64,000 bases of DNA from Armatimonadetes bacterium UBA1398. GTDB taxonomy: Bacteria; Armatimonadota; Zipacnadia; UBA1398. The position numbers and the translations under genes are program-made. Shown piece by piece: positions 25,246 to 33,970 of this stretch. The stretch is from assembly GCA_002305165.1 (NCBI GenBank), contig DBQI01000065.1, forward strand, positions 1 through 64,000, read 5' to 3'. Position 1 is the first letter of the stretch, and each line of letters starts with the position of its first letter. The notes below the pieces were generated by a model, which made no database searches, had not been told where the DNA came from, and saw only the letters and a program-made list of their open reading frames with translations.

Positions 25246-26090
25246 GCCTGTCGGAGCGCTTCATCGAGTTCGTCGGCGAGAGCGGCGGGGTGCTCCGCGG
25301 CATTCTGCACGAGCCTGTCGAGGCGAGGGACCTGCCACCTGTCATCATGTTCTCAGGCTGGGGCGGCACACGGTATGGGCCCAACCGAATACTGCTCGAG
25401 GCGGCGCGGGATCTGGCCACAGATGGTCGCGCGGTTCTCCGGGTCGACTTCCGAGGTCGGGGAGACTCCGACGGATTTGTGGACGAGCATGACCTTCGGT
25501 CCCACATCATCGACGGCAGGACCATGGTCGCCTGGTCGCGACGGAACCTGGCGGATCGCCCGCCGGTGCTTCTGGGCATCTGCTCGGGGGGCGAGGTCGC
25601 GGTCGGCTGCATCTTCGACGGCTTGGATGTTGACTCAGTCTGCCTCTGGTCGGCGCCCGTCTTCGCGGCCCAGGCCACGACCGAGAGGGTCGCCACGAAG
25701 CGAGCCTCCTACCTCAGGGAGTACGGGCGGAAGCTCTTCCGAGGTGAGACCTGGCGGAAGCTCATCGCTGGCGAGGTGCGGTTCGATATCATCCGGCGGG
25801 TGCTCGGCAAGGCAGGTGTGCACGTGAAGTCCGAGGACGAGCCGGCGGAGTTGTCGGCGCAGTCGGACTTCCCCGCGCGATGCGAGGCCGCGCTGCTCAT
25901 CTACGGCACAGCGGACCCGATCGCCGCAGAGGCGATCCAGGCGTACCAGGCTCTCTTCAGCCGCGCAGGATGTTCCACTGAACTCCGCCATATCGAGGGT
26001 GCCAACCACGGGTTCTATGCCCTCGACTGGAAGCGTGAGGTGATCGAGAGCACCAGGGGCTGGCTGGCCGGTCGGGGTACCGCCTCATGA
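25242..26090 (+). CDS. Alpha/beta hydrolase with cysteine-type elbow (GxCxG)
   Basis: Alpha/beta hydrolase of 282 residues. Landmarks: VIMFSGWGGTRYGPNR (oxyanion), VDFRGRGDSDG, the nucleophile elbow GICSGG (112-117), acid Asp225 in YGTADP and His256 in GANHGFY. Read as GxCxG the nucleophile would be Cys114, as in dienelactone hydrolases and the exosortase-associated 'hydrolase 1'; Ser115 is the alternative. Together with the upstream GxRxG protein and the acyl carrier protein it forms a three-gene block known from exopolysaccharide loci. Its stop overlaps the first glycosyltransferase start (ATGA). Likely role: acyl transfer or removal during glycan assembly (inference). Confidence 0.82.
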   Translation: MSLSERFIEFVGESGGVLRGILHEPVEARDLPPVIMFSGWGGTRYGPNRILLEAARDLATDGRAVLRVDFRGRGDSDGFVDEHDLRSHIIDGRTMVAWSRRNLADRPPVLLGICSGGEVAVGCIFDGLDVDSVCLWSAPVFAAQATTERVATKRASYLREYGRKLFRGETWRKLIAGEVRFDIIRRVLGKAGVHVKSEDEPAELSAQSDFPARCEAALLIYGTADPIAAEAIQAYQALFSRAGCSTELRHIEGANHGFYALDWKREVIESTRGWLAGRGTAS

Positions 26091-27190
26091 GGCGCATCCT
26101 CTTTGTCAGCCATGTGGGGGAGTTGGGGGGCGCGGAGCACTCCCTCGTTACGTTGGTCTCGTGCCTCGATCAGGGCCGCTACGACGCCCACGTTGCCCTG
26201 TCCACCATCGACTCCCCGTTGGGACGCGCGCTGTTAGAGCGGGGCGCTGAGACCCACGCCATCCCATCGCTGCGTCCGCTCCGCCGGCGCGACCCGTTCA
26301 TGCCGATCACCCTCATCCGAGGCCAGCGCGCGTTGTCCGCCCTGGCACGGAGGCTGAGGCCGGACGTCATTCACGCGAACAGCGACGTGTCGATGGCGTA
26401 CGCGGCCGGACTCTACACGGAATCAGGCTCGGGGCGAACCCCCTGGCGGATCGTCTGGCACCTTCGCGACATGCGAGGCGCGGGATACTGGGTCCGCCAC
26501 CTTCGCGATCACTCTCACGCGCGCATCGCAGTGAGCCGAGCGGTGCTCGATCATCACGGCCTACACGCCTGCGAGCGGTCGCGAGTCATCTATAACGGAG
26601 TCGACCTGTCACGCTTCCGACCGGGTCTATCGGGGGCGTCCATCCGACGCGAGCTGGCGATTGGCGCGGACCGTGTGCTGTGCCTCTGCGTGGCTCAGGC
26701 GGTCCCATGGAAGAACCTGGACACATTCGCCGGGCTCTCCGGTGAGGGGTACGAACGGCTGCTCATCGCCTATCCTCCCCCGGGAGGCAGGCCCATGGCC
26801 TGTCCCGCTTCTGGACCGGGGCTGCAAGTGGTCGGCTACCGCGACGATATGCCCGAGGTGTACGCGGCCGCGGACGTGCTCGTCCATCCGGCCATCGGCG
26901 AGGCCTTCGGCCGCACGGTGGTCGAGGCCATGGCGTGCGGAGTGCCGGTGGTCGCCTACCGCCATGGAGGACCCGCGGAGACGATCGTGCATGGAGTGAG
27001 CGGCCTGCTCGTCGACCCGAAGGAACCGGAGGCCTTGGAGTGTGCCGTGGATCGTCTCGTGGCCGACGCTGACCTCCGGGGCCGCCTCGCTGTCGGTGCG
27101 GCCGAGCGGGCCCAGGCGTTTTCCTCCGAGAGTCACGCGGCCCAGGTGGAAGCGTTCTACGAGGATCTCATCGAGGGGGGAGCGGGGTGA
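26087..27190 (+). CDS. Family 4 glycosyltransferase
   Basis: GT-B fold glycosyltransferase, 367 residues, cytoplasmic or membrane-associated. The N-terminal loop FVSHVGELGGAEHSL is the acceptor-side glycine-rich turn. The C-terminal half has VGYRDDMPEVYAAADVLVHP and EAFGRTVVEAMACGVPVVAYRHGGPAE, the E-x7-E region that binds the nucleotide sugar. Sugar donor and acceptor are not predictable. Linked to neighbours by ATGA at its start and GTGA at its end, so it is made with the hydrolases and the next transferase. Confidence 0.9.
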   Translation: MRRILFVSHVGELGGAEHSLVTLVSCLDQGRYDAHVALSTIDSPLGRALLERGAETHAIPSLRPLRRRDPFMPITLIRGQRALSALARRLRPDVIHANSDVSMAYAAGLYTESGSGRTPWRIVWHLRDMRGAGYWVRHLRDHSHARIAVSRAVLDHHGLHACERSRVIYNGVDLSRFRPGLSGASIRRELAIGADRVLCLCVAQAVPWKNLDTFAGLSGEGYERLLIAYPPPGGRPMACPASGPGLQVVGYRDDMPEVYAAADVLVHPAIGEAFGRTVVEAMACGVPVVAYRHGGPAETIVHGVSGLLVDPKEPEALECAVDRLVADADLRGRLAVGAAERAQAFSSESHAAQVEAFYEDLIEGGAG

Positions 27191-28305
27191 GGGTCGGCAT
27201 CGACTGCTCGGTCCTTCACGGACGCTTCTCCGGTGTGGAGAAGGCCGTCCGTGGGCTGATCGGAGGGCTGGCCGAGACCCAGGGCGAGCAGGAGCTGGTC
27301 CTCCTCTGTGGGCGCAAGCCGCCGCTCGATCTCCCGTTGCCATCGGGCATGGTGTGGCACTGCAGCGACTTCGACCCAGCCAACAGACTCCGCCGCATCG
27401 CCTTCCAACAGTGGGAGCTGCCCCGACTGGCCAAGCGCCTGGGCCTCGACGTGCTACACGGACCGGCCTATATAACGCCTGTTCACGCCCGCTTCCCGAC
27501 TCTAGTGAGCGTGTACGACCTGATGGTCTTCCTCTATCCCGACCTCTGCGCACGAGCCAACCGTGTGCACTATCGCCTGGTCATGCCGCGCTGCGTGCCA
27601 CGTTGCGAGCGGGTCCTCGTGCCTAGCGCCATCGTGGGGTCCTCGGTCGTGGAGACGCTCAGGGTGGATCCGGCTCGTGTCCGAGTGTCGCACCTTGGCC
27701 TGGACCCCATCTTCGCGAGGTCCCCAGACGCGGAGGAGGTCGCCTCCCTCCGGGACCGACTGAACTTGCCCGAGCGGTTCCTCCTGTTCGTCGGCAATCT
27801 GGAGCCCAAGAAGGGCCTCGATGTCCTCGTCCGCGCGCTGGGTAGGCTCCGCGAGGGCCCGCCCCTCGTTATCGCGGGCAAGCGCGCTTGGGGCGTGGGC
27901 GGACTCGATGAGCTGATCGCCTCTGAGGGCATCCAAGACCGCGTTACGTTCACGGGGTACGTGCCCGATGAGGATCTCCCCGCCCTGTACGCGGCGGCCC
28001 GCTGGTTCGTGTTCCCCTCCATCTACGAAGGCTTCGGCCTGCCGCCCCTGGAGGCTATGGCATCTGGAACACCAGTGATCGCCTCCGATGGTGGCGCGCT
28101 CCCGGAGACCACCGGCGATGCCTGCGTCCGCGTCGAGGCGGGCAGCGTAGAGGAGCTCGCGGAGGCGATATCGGCTTCCTGGGGCGACGATGCCCTACGC
28201 GAGAGCCTGTCACGTGCCGGCGTCGTGCAGGCGAGCCGGTTCTCCTGGAGAAACCACGCTCTGGACGCGCGGCAGCTCTACGCGGAGGTGCGCCATGGAC
28301 CCTAG
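27187..28305 (+). CDS. Family 4 glycosyltransferase
   Basis: GT4 transferase of 372 residues starting at GTG within a GTGA overlap. N terminus RVGIDCSVLHGRFSGVEKAV; middle LLFVGNLEPKKGLDVLVRAL marks the donor domain; TFTGYVPDEDLPALYAAARW and the nucleotide-sugar region SIYEGFGLPPLEAMASGTPVIASDGGALPE follow. This pattern is close to mannosyltransferase-type members (WbaZ/MtfB-like), but the sugar is not certain. Its last 11 bases overlap the third transferase. Confidence 0.9.
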   Translation: MRVGIDCSVLHGRFSGVEKAVRGLIGGLAETQGEQELVLLCGRKPPLDLPLPSGMVWHCSDFDPANRLRRIAFQQWELPRLAKRLGLDVLHGPAYITPVHARFPTLVSVYDLMVFLYPDLCARANRVHYRLVMPRCVPRCERVLVPSAIVGSSVVETLRVDPARVRVSHLGLDPIFARSPDAEEVASLRDRLNLPERFLLFVGNLEPKKGLDVLVRALGRLREGPPLVIAGKRAWGVGGLDELIASEGIQDRVTFTGYVPDEDLPALYAAARWFVFPSIYEGFGLPPLEAMASGTPVIASDGGALPETTGDACVRVEAGSVEELAEAISASWGDDALRESLSRAGVVQASRFSWRNHALDARQLYAEVRHGP

Positions 28306-29497
28306 CGCGCGGATCGCCTATGTGCTTGGCTCGTTCCCGAGCCCATCGGAGACGTTCATCCTGACAGAGATGTCTCTGCTGCGAGAGCGGGACATTGAGC
28401 CACTCGTCGTCGCACTCGAGCGTGGCCCCGATGTGGGCGACGACCGCGTCGCGGCTCTTGAGGCTGCGGCTCGCTACCGTCCCGCGCGATGGGTCTGCGT
28501 CCTGCAGAGCCTGCTCTACGGCATCGGCGGGGATGCCCGCGCCCGACTCCACGGCGCCGCAGCGGCGCGGTTCGCGGAGCAGCTGGCCCCTCTGACCCCG
28601 ACGCATGTACACGCTCACTTCATGGGGGCGCCAACCCTCGTAGGCCACGCCATGGCCCGCATGATGGGGCTCAGCTTCACCTTCAGTTGCCACGCCTCCG
28701 ATGTCTTCACGGCCGGCGACCCCACTCCCGAGGAGCATGCGGCCGTCTATGACGCCCACGCAATCATCGCATGCTCCGAGTACCTCCGGAAGCACCTCAT
28801 CGAGCGCAGGGGGTACCCCCGCGAGAAGGTCATCACCATCCACCATGGCATCGATCTGAGTCGAGTGCCGGAGCGCGCGGCTCCGACCGATTCCACCGAG
28901 CCGGTCTTGGTGGCCGTAGGCCGACTGGTTCCCAAGAAGGGCTTCGATGTGCTGCTGCGCGCGGCCGCGCCGATGCTGAAACAGGATCGGATCGCCCTGC
29001 GGATCGCAGGGGAGGGCCCTGAAGGAACGCGGCTTAGAGCCCTTGCCGTCGATCTCGGCGTGTTGGACCGGGTGGAGTTCCTCGGCCGGCTCACGTGGGA
29101 GGACACCCTGCGGACGATAGCCGAGTCCAGCGCACTCATCGCGCCCTCAGTGACGGCCGAGGACGGCGACATGGACGGGATCCCCAACGTCCTCCTGGAG
29201 GCTGGCGCGTTGGGAGTGCCGGTCATCGCGAGCCGGCTGTCCGGCATCCCCGAGCTCGTCGAGGACGGCAAGACCGGGCTGCTCACAGCCTCCGGGGATG
29301 AAGGGGCGCTTGGCAAGGCGCTCCGCCGCGTCGCGGACAGCGCGGACCTTCGGGCGCAGCTCGGAGGAGCCTCTCGCGAACGGATCCGCCGCGAGTGGAG
29401 CGCAGCCGACTCCGTAGGCCAGATCGCTGGCTTGTTCCGCGAGGCAGCGGCTCACACGACTGTGCCGGTCGAAGGCATCGAAGGGGCGCGTGCGTGA
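28295..29497 (+). CDS. Family 4 glycosyltransferase
   Basis: GT4 transferase of 400 residues, start at 28295 with GGAGG seven bases upstream. Landmarks: YVLGSFPSPSETFILTEM, HVHAHFMGAPTLVGHAMA, the donor-domain entry VAVGRLVPKKGFDVLLRAA, and GIPNVLLEAGALGVPVIASRLSGIPELV for the nucleotide-sugar site. The SETFI and HAHF pieces resemble colanic-acid type WcaL/AmsK transferases. Its stop overlaps the next GTG (GTGA), so a regulator is translated from the same message. Confidence 0.9.
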   Translation: MDPSARIAYVLGSFPSPSETFILTEMSLLRERDIEPLVVALERGPDVGDDRVAALEAAARYRPARWVCVLQSLLYGIGGDARARLHGAAAARFAEQLAPLTPTHVHAHFMGAPTLVGHAMARMMGLSFTFSCHASDVFTAGDPTPEEHAAVYDAHAIIACSEYLRKHLIERRGYPREKVITIHHGIDLSRVPERAAPTDSTEPVLVAVGRLVPKKGFDVLLRAAAPMLKQDRIALRIAGEGPEGTRLRALAVDLGVLDRVEFLGRLTWEDTLRTIAESSALIAPSVTAEDGDMDGIPNVLLEAGALGVPVIASRLSGIPELVEDGKTGLLTASGDEGALGKALRRVADSADLRAQLGGASRERIRREWSAADSVGQIAGLFREAAAHTTVPVEGIEGARA

Positions 29498-30435
29498 CCG
29501 CATCCCCGAGCGCCGCGAGGATACTCGTTGCCGATGACGACGCGCAGCTTTGCGACGCCCTCGTCCAGCTTCTCGGCGTTGCCGGCCACTCGGTTCAGAC
29601 CGCTGGCGACGGGTATGCCTGCATCGAGGCCATCCGGGCTTTCGAGCCCGATGTGCTGATCCTCGATCTCTCCATGCCGAACCTGGATGGTTACGGCGTC
29701 ATCCGCGAGATGGAGGTTCTCGATCTCGCGAGCCAGCCGCCCGATGTCATCGTCCTGACTGGGCACGCCGGCGTCTCGGAGGGGGCACGGGCCATTCGCT
29801 CGGGGGCCATCGGCTTCCTCACCAAGCCGGCGCGGAGCGTCGAGCTCCTCACCCTCATCGATCGCGCGGTGGCGGCCCGACGGGCCCTCGACCAGAAGCT
29901 CAGCGCCTTCAGCGAGTCTCGCAAGCACTGGGAGTGTTCGGTGGCTTGCCAAAGACGCAACATACGCCACGTTGTGAACCACATCGCGGCGGAGATCGAG
30001 GTCACGGGCCTGATCCCGCCCCGAGGCATACGGCGGATCCTCATGGCGGCCGACGAGGCGATCACCAACGCGGTCGTCCACGGAGGCCTGGAAGTCGGGT
30101 CGCTGATCAAAGAACGGGCCGATTCCCTCGGCTTCGAGCAGGCCTGCGCCATTCGGGAGGCCCAGGCTGGGCACGGTGACCGTCGGGTGACTGTCGCCCT
30201 GGACATCAACCCTGACGAGTTGGTCATCACTATCCAGGACCAGGGCCCCGGGTTCGATGTGTCGGACCTGCCCGATCCGAGCGATCCGGACGCGCTATTC
30301 AGGGCGAGCGGCCGTGGTATCATCATCATGCAGTCCCTGCTTGATGAGGTCCGGTTCGAGGACGCCGGCAGACGAACCATCATGGTTCAGCGAGCGCGTG
30401 GTACCATAGAGGCGTCAGCCAAGCAGGTGATGTGA
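29494..30435 (+). CDS. Receiver-HATPase hybrid regulator
   Basis: Cytoplasmic signalling protein of 313 residues. A complete N-terminal receiver domain (acid pocket Asp14-16, phosphoacceptor Asp58, Thr89 and Lys111 in FLTKP) is joined to a C-terminal RsbW-type ATPase/kinase domain: N box ADEAITNAVVHGG, DQGPGFDV and GRGIIIMQSLLDEV. There is no dimerisation His box, so this is not an ordinary hybrid histidine kinase. It likely phosphorylates or binds an anti-sigma antagonist when its receiver is modified. It is the last gene of the packed glycan operon and overlaps the third glycosyltransferase by GTGA. Confidence 0.85.
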   Translation: MTASPSAARILVADDDAQLCDALVQLLGVAGHSVQTAGDGYACIEAIRAFEPDVLILDLSMPNLDGYGVIREMEVLDLASQPPDVIVLTGHAGVSEGARAIRSGAIGFLTKPARSVELLTLIDRAVAARRALDQKLSAFSESRKHWECSVACQRRNIRHVVNHIAAEIEVTGLIPPRGIRRILMAADEAITNAVVHGGLEVGSLIKERADSLGFEQACAIREAQAGHGDRRVTVALDINPDELVITIQDQGPGFDVSDLPDPSDPDALFRASGRGIIIMQSLLDEVRFEDAGRRTIMVQRARGTIEASAKQVM

Positions 30436-30541
30436 GTGCGAACGTCAAACATAGAGTGCGCTGAACGGTCGAGGCTCGGGATTCGTTTCCGAATCGGCCG
30501 TGTGTTGTTTTGCGCCCGTGCTACGGGAAGGATTGGCCACT

Positions 30542-31327
30542 ATGCGTAGGCTAGCGGGACTTTGCGCTTCCATCATCGGCGTCGGAGCCCTCGTGGGCGT
30601 ACTGCTCGCGCAGGGTCCGGCGGACGATGTCGCCCGGGCTCAAACGGGGATGCCCGCGGCCCCAAGTGCTCCGGGAGCGGCGGGGACCGGCGCGATGATG
30701 GGCGGCGGCATGATGGGTGGCGGGATGATGGGCATGGGTGGCGCGGCTGCCACCGATGCGGCGCCCGCCGCGCCTACCGTTACGGTCACCCGGCAGGTGA
30801 AGGACGATCTGGCCGAGGGCGACGACGTGGTTGTCGATGTCGTCAACGGCGCCACCCTGCAGCTTCAGAATGGCGTCGACGGCCAGGTCTTCGTGCGCCT
30901 CGATGGAGTCGTTCTGCCACGCGAGTCCGTTCGGCTGCGCTCGGACTGGACCAAGGTCGAGGGCACGGGGGATCCCTGGGACTGGCGCCGTTTTGATGGC
31001 GCGCTCTACAAGGACGCCACCATCCCCGACATTGAGACCTACCGCAAGGGGGAGGACGAGCTTCGGGCCTTCGTGATGGACACCGTCGTCAACCGGACCG
31101 TCACGGTGGAGAAGGTCGGCGACTTCCTCCAAGCCAACGGCAAGACGATCCCTGCCGTGAAGATCACCTACACCCGCCCCGAGATCCTCATAGGGCAGGA
31201 CACGGGCCCCTTCGACCTCAATGCCGAGGTCATCGCGAAGACCAAAGCCTTGGGCCTCTGGAACTGCATGTGGGACCGCGGGAAGCCGAAGGCATTCGAC
31301 TGCAGCACGCAGAGATGGGCCAACTAG
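30542..31327 (+). CDS. Exported SNase/OB-like protein with Met-Gly linker
   Basis: Predicted secreted protein, 261 residues, with a signal peptide (LCASIIGVGALVGVLLAQG). A low-complexity linker of Gly and Met (MMGGG repeats, about residues 52-66) follows. From about residue 90 the order of strands resembles staphylococcal nuclease folds: VVVDVVNGATLQLQNG, VFVRLDGVVLP, MDTVVNRTVTVEKVG and AEVIAKTKALGLW. The catalytic Asp of the nuclease motif (VDGDT) is replaced (VNGAT), so nuclease activity is doubtful. Start at 30542 with GGAAGGA upstream. Family assignment is my pattern reading and only moderately sure. Confidence 0.55.
   Translation: MRRLAGLCASIIGVGALVGVLLAQGPADDVARAQTGMPAAPSAPGAAGTGAMMGGGMMGGGMMGMGGAAATDAAPAAPTVTVTRQVKDDLAEGDDVVVDVVNGATLQLQNGVDGQVFVRLDGVVLPRESVRLRSDWTKVEGTGDPWDWRRFDGALYKDATIPDIETYRKGEDELRAFVMDTVVNRTVTVEKVGDFLQANGKTIPAVKITYTRPEILIGQDTGPFDLNAEVIAKTKALGLWNCMWDRGKPKAFDCSTQRWAN
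30695..30742 (+). repeat. 15-bp tandem repeat encoding MMGGG
   Basis: Two 15-base units beginning ATGATGGG (30695-30709 and 30710-30724) and a third partial unit encode the Met/Gly linker of the exported protein. In-frame copy number could vary. Confidence 0.75.
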
Positions 31328-31352
31328 GCGGGTTAGCCAGACGGTCTAGTCC

Positions 31353-31385
31353 TAGAGGGGGCAGCTCCTAGAGCTGCCCCCTCTA
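31353..31385. terminator. Perfect bidirectional terminator hairpin
   Basis: A 15-bp perfect stem (31353-31367 with 31371-31385) and a 3-nt loop CTA between convergent genes. Its right arm contains the TAG stop of the minus-strand esterase gene. There is no clear U-tract. Confidence 0.75.
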
Positions 31386-33956
31386 ACGTACCGGTCTCTG
31401 ATCTGTGCGCTCAACCCTCACGGCCCCCGCCGCCTGGGCCTCGCGGTAGACATCCCTCGTTATGCGGTAGGGCAACGGGTCTGGAACCCCAGTGATCGAA
31501 AGGGGCCTGGGCGCGACCATAGCCGCCAGATGGGGCAGGTCCACGACAGACAGGATGTGGGGAGCCCGAGGCCCTGAGCGCCCCGCGGAGTAGGTCGGCC
31601 CGAGTTCGCGCACGTCCACGGCCTGGATGTTCGTGTCCATCGCCGCGGCGATCAGCGCCAGAACCCCGGCATCAGACCACGCGAGCAGCGAGACTCGGGC
31701 CGGGTCGACCCCTGGCTGGGCGCGCAACCAGGCTACAGCGGCCAACATGTCGCGAGCGCCCTCCACGGCGGCGGGGCAGCCGAGGATCACCCCGTTCATG
31801 TTCAGCGTCTGCTTCGGGCCGGCCCCGGCGCACTCACCCATCCAGCGCGGATCCAACAGGAGCACGCGGCCTCCGCCCGCTACGACGCGGTGCAGCTCGC
31901 GGCGCGAACTCGACCAAGCCAAGCGCTTGCCCTCAGGATGCACGACAACCACCGCCGGTCCGGGGTCAGTGGATCCCTCGGGCTCGATCAGCATCGCCGG
32001 AATGCTGAAGTCCGGATCGACGGCCAGGCTGAGCATCCTGGTTCGGAGCCCCACGACCTGGCCCTCGGTCACCTGGGTGGACCCGGGGACGGACGGCGGG
32101 GCGAGCATGCCGCGTGACCACGCCAGCAGCTTGCCTCGCACCTGCTCGTTACACGCCTGGATCGTTCCGAGTGAGCGCAGTCGGGTGTACTGCTCGCCTC
32201 GACGCAGGTCGAACTCGCGCGCTATCGCCGCCAGCCCATCGGACTCAGGAGGGCTGTCCAGCGCGCTGAGCTCCTCGACCGTGGGGACTGGCACGTCAAG
32301 CTCAGCCACTGGGCCGGCGTCGGGAAGCTCCCTGAGCCACCGATCCATGAACTGGTAGGTCTCCTCTCGCATGGCCTGGTTGTAGTCGTGGCCGGACTCG
32401 TGATGGGTGGCCCAGAGCTTCTCCTGAGCCCCGTAGAGCCCATAGACAGCCTGGACCTGGGGGAGATCCTCTGCGGGGAAGGTCGCCGTCCAGTCGCCCG
32501 TCACGGTGATGATGAGCGCCGGATCCGGCGCCATCCGGGCCGCCATCTCCGGAGCGTCGGTGTCCGCAGCCACCCCGGGCACATGATTGCAGTCGCAGTG
32601 GACCTCGTAGGGGTCCAGGATGGTGCGGAACTTGGACACCATGCAGACGGGAACTGCCGCCCTGAGCCGATCATCGACCGCCATGAGGTAGAAGGTCTGC
32701 TGGGCCCCTCCGGATACGCCGGCGCTGCCTATCCTATCGGGGTCAACGAAGGGGAGGGATTGCAGCAGGTCGATGGCGCGGATGTTGTTCCACGTCATGA
32801 CGGTCTGGGGCATGATCCCCCGCTCCCAGTCGTAGAGATGCACGCTGTCGGGAGCCAGGCAGACGTACCCCCGGAGCGCCAGGTTCACGAGGCGGGCCTG
32901 CACAATGGGGTGGCGGTTCCCGTTCTCCCAATGGCCGTGGGGGTTCAGCACGGCGCAAGCTCTGCCCTCGATATGGTCGGGCCGATAGAGGTACCCTGCC
33001 GCCCAGTAGCCCGGCCAGGACTCCCAGTAGAGGCGCTGGACGGTGTAGCCCTCCCGCTCCATGCGGCGCCCCCAGTGGACATTCACCGGCCCACGGCTGG
33101 GCAGCGGCCATAGGCCCAGGTCATCCAGCACTCTCTCGCGGATCTCATCGCGTCGCGCTTTCCACGCAGTCAGGTCTGCGGGCCTCCAGGGTCTAGGCTG
33201 GGCGATCCGCGTTAGGTAGGATGCGTACTGGTCTCGCATGGACTGGGGTGACAGAACCTCCATTGCCTGTGCCTCCCTAACTGCGGCCAACACCTCGGGC
33301 GGTGTGCCGCGCCAGATGCTCAGGTTGTCGAGATCGCCCACATAGGGCTGGTGGGTGTCCAGGTTGTTGCCGGCACGGAGTTGTACTTCGGAGGGGCCCC
33401 CGGGGCCGGGCTGAGCGAGGGCTCGCAGTTCGCCGTCGATCTCCACCCACGCGAGCGCCAACTCGGCGTCGTGGCCCGCGCGGACACGGTGCCATTCACC
33501 GTCGTTCACCGCGCCTGCGCTTCCCAGCTTCACCCGGCGCCACGACCACAGCTCGAAGGACAGGTGCCCGGGATCGCGGCCGATCACGACGCTCCAACTG
33601 ACCTCACCCCCGGGTGCCGTCTTCGTCATCAGCAGTGTTGCGAAGCTCCGCTGCACGGTGCGCATGAGGAACTCGATCGTGAAGCTACTCTCGCTGTCGA
33701 ATGCCCAGGCCGAGGATCCCGGCCACGTGATGGCTTCCGAGCCTTCGGAGAAGCTCAGCCAGCGGTTCTGCCCTTCACCGGCCCGGAGACCATCGGCCAC
33801 TGGGACTTCCACGGCCAGGGCCCCGTCACCAACGGCCGGGCCAGATTGCTCGTCGAAGCCCCAGGAAGCCACCAGATCCATCTGAGCCTGCCCCGACGAC
33901 GCCAGCAGCGCCCCTACCATGGCAAGGCCGGCCCAGTGCGAACGATACACTCCCAT
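31383..33956 (-). CDS. Secreted LamG-type lectin plus double alpha/beta esterase
   Basis: Exported protein of about 857 residues. Signal peptide ends near GQAQ; residues to about 225 form a LamG/concanavalin-like jelly roll (SSFTIEFLMRTVQR, VGDLDNLSIWRG). A first alpha/beta hydrolase domain follows with AVLNPHGHWENG, the elbow GVSGGAQQ and His in HESGHDYN, like acetyl xylan esterase (AXE1/CE7 or CE15-like) families. The last 250 residues hold a second hydrolase-like domain (VVVVHPEGKRLAW, elbow LAWSDAG). The ATG at 33956 is only three bases after GAGGAGG; a GTG two codons in is better spaced. Likely deacetylates or deesterifies plant or microbial polysaccharide. Confidence 0.75.
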   Translation of the reverse strand: MGVYRSHWAGLAMVGALLASSGQAQMDLVASWGFDEQSGPAVGDGALAVEVPVADGLRAGEGQNRWLSFSEGSEAITWPGSSAWAFDSESSFTIEFLMRTVQRSFATLLMTKTAPGGEVSWSVVIGRDPGHLSFELWSWRRVKLGSAGAVNDGEWHRVRAGHDAELALAWVEIDGELRALAQPGPGGPSEVQLRAGNNLDTHQPYVGDLDNLSIWRGTPPEVLAAVREAQAMEVLSPQSMRDQYASYLTRIAQPRPWRPADLTAWKARRDEIRERVLDDLGLWPLPSRGPVNVHWGRRMEREGYTVQRLYWESWPGYWAAGYLYRPDHIEGRACAVLNPHGHWENGNRHPIVQARLVNLALRGYVCLAPDSVHLYDWERGIMPQTVMTWNNIRAIDLLQSLPFVDPDRIGSAGVSGGAQQTFYLMAVDDRLRAAVPVCMVSKFRTILDPYEVHCDCNHVPGVAADTDAPEMAARMAPDPALIITVTGDWTATFPAEDLPQVQAVYGLYGAQEKLWATHHESGHDYNQAMREETYQFMDRWLRELPDAGPVAELDVPVPTVEELSALDSPPESDGLAAIAREFDLRRGEQYTRLRSLGTIQACNEQVRGKLLAWSRGMLAPPSVPGSTQVTEGQVVGLRTRMLSLAVDPDFSIPAMLIEPEGSTDPGPAVVVVHPEGKRLAWSSSRRELHRVVAGGGRVLLLDPRWMGECAGAGPKQTLNMNGVILGCPAAVEGARDMLAAVAWLRAQPGVDPARVSLLAWSDAGVLALIAAAMDTNIQAVDVRELGPTYSAGRSGPRAPHILSVVDLPHLAAMVAPRPLSITGVPDPLPYRITRDVYREAQAAGAVRVERTDQRPVR

Positions 33957-33970
33957 CACCCTCCTCGGGG

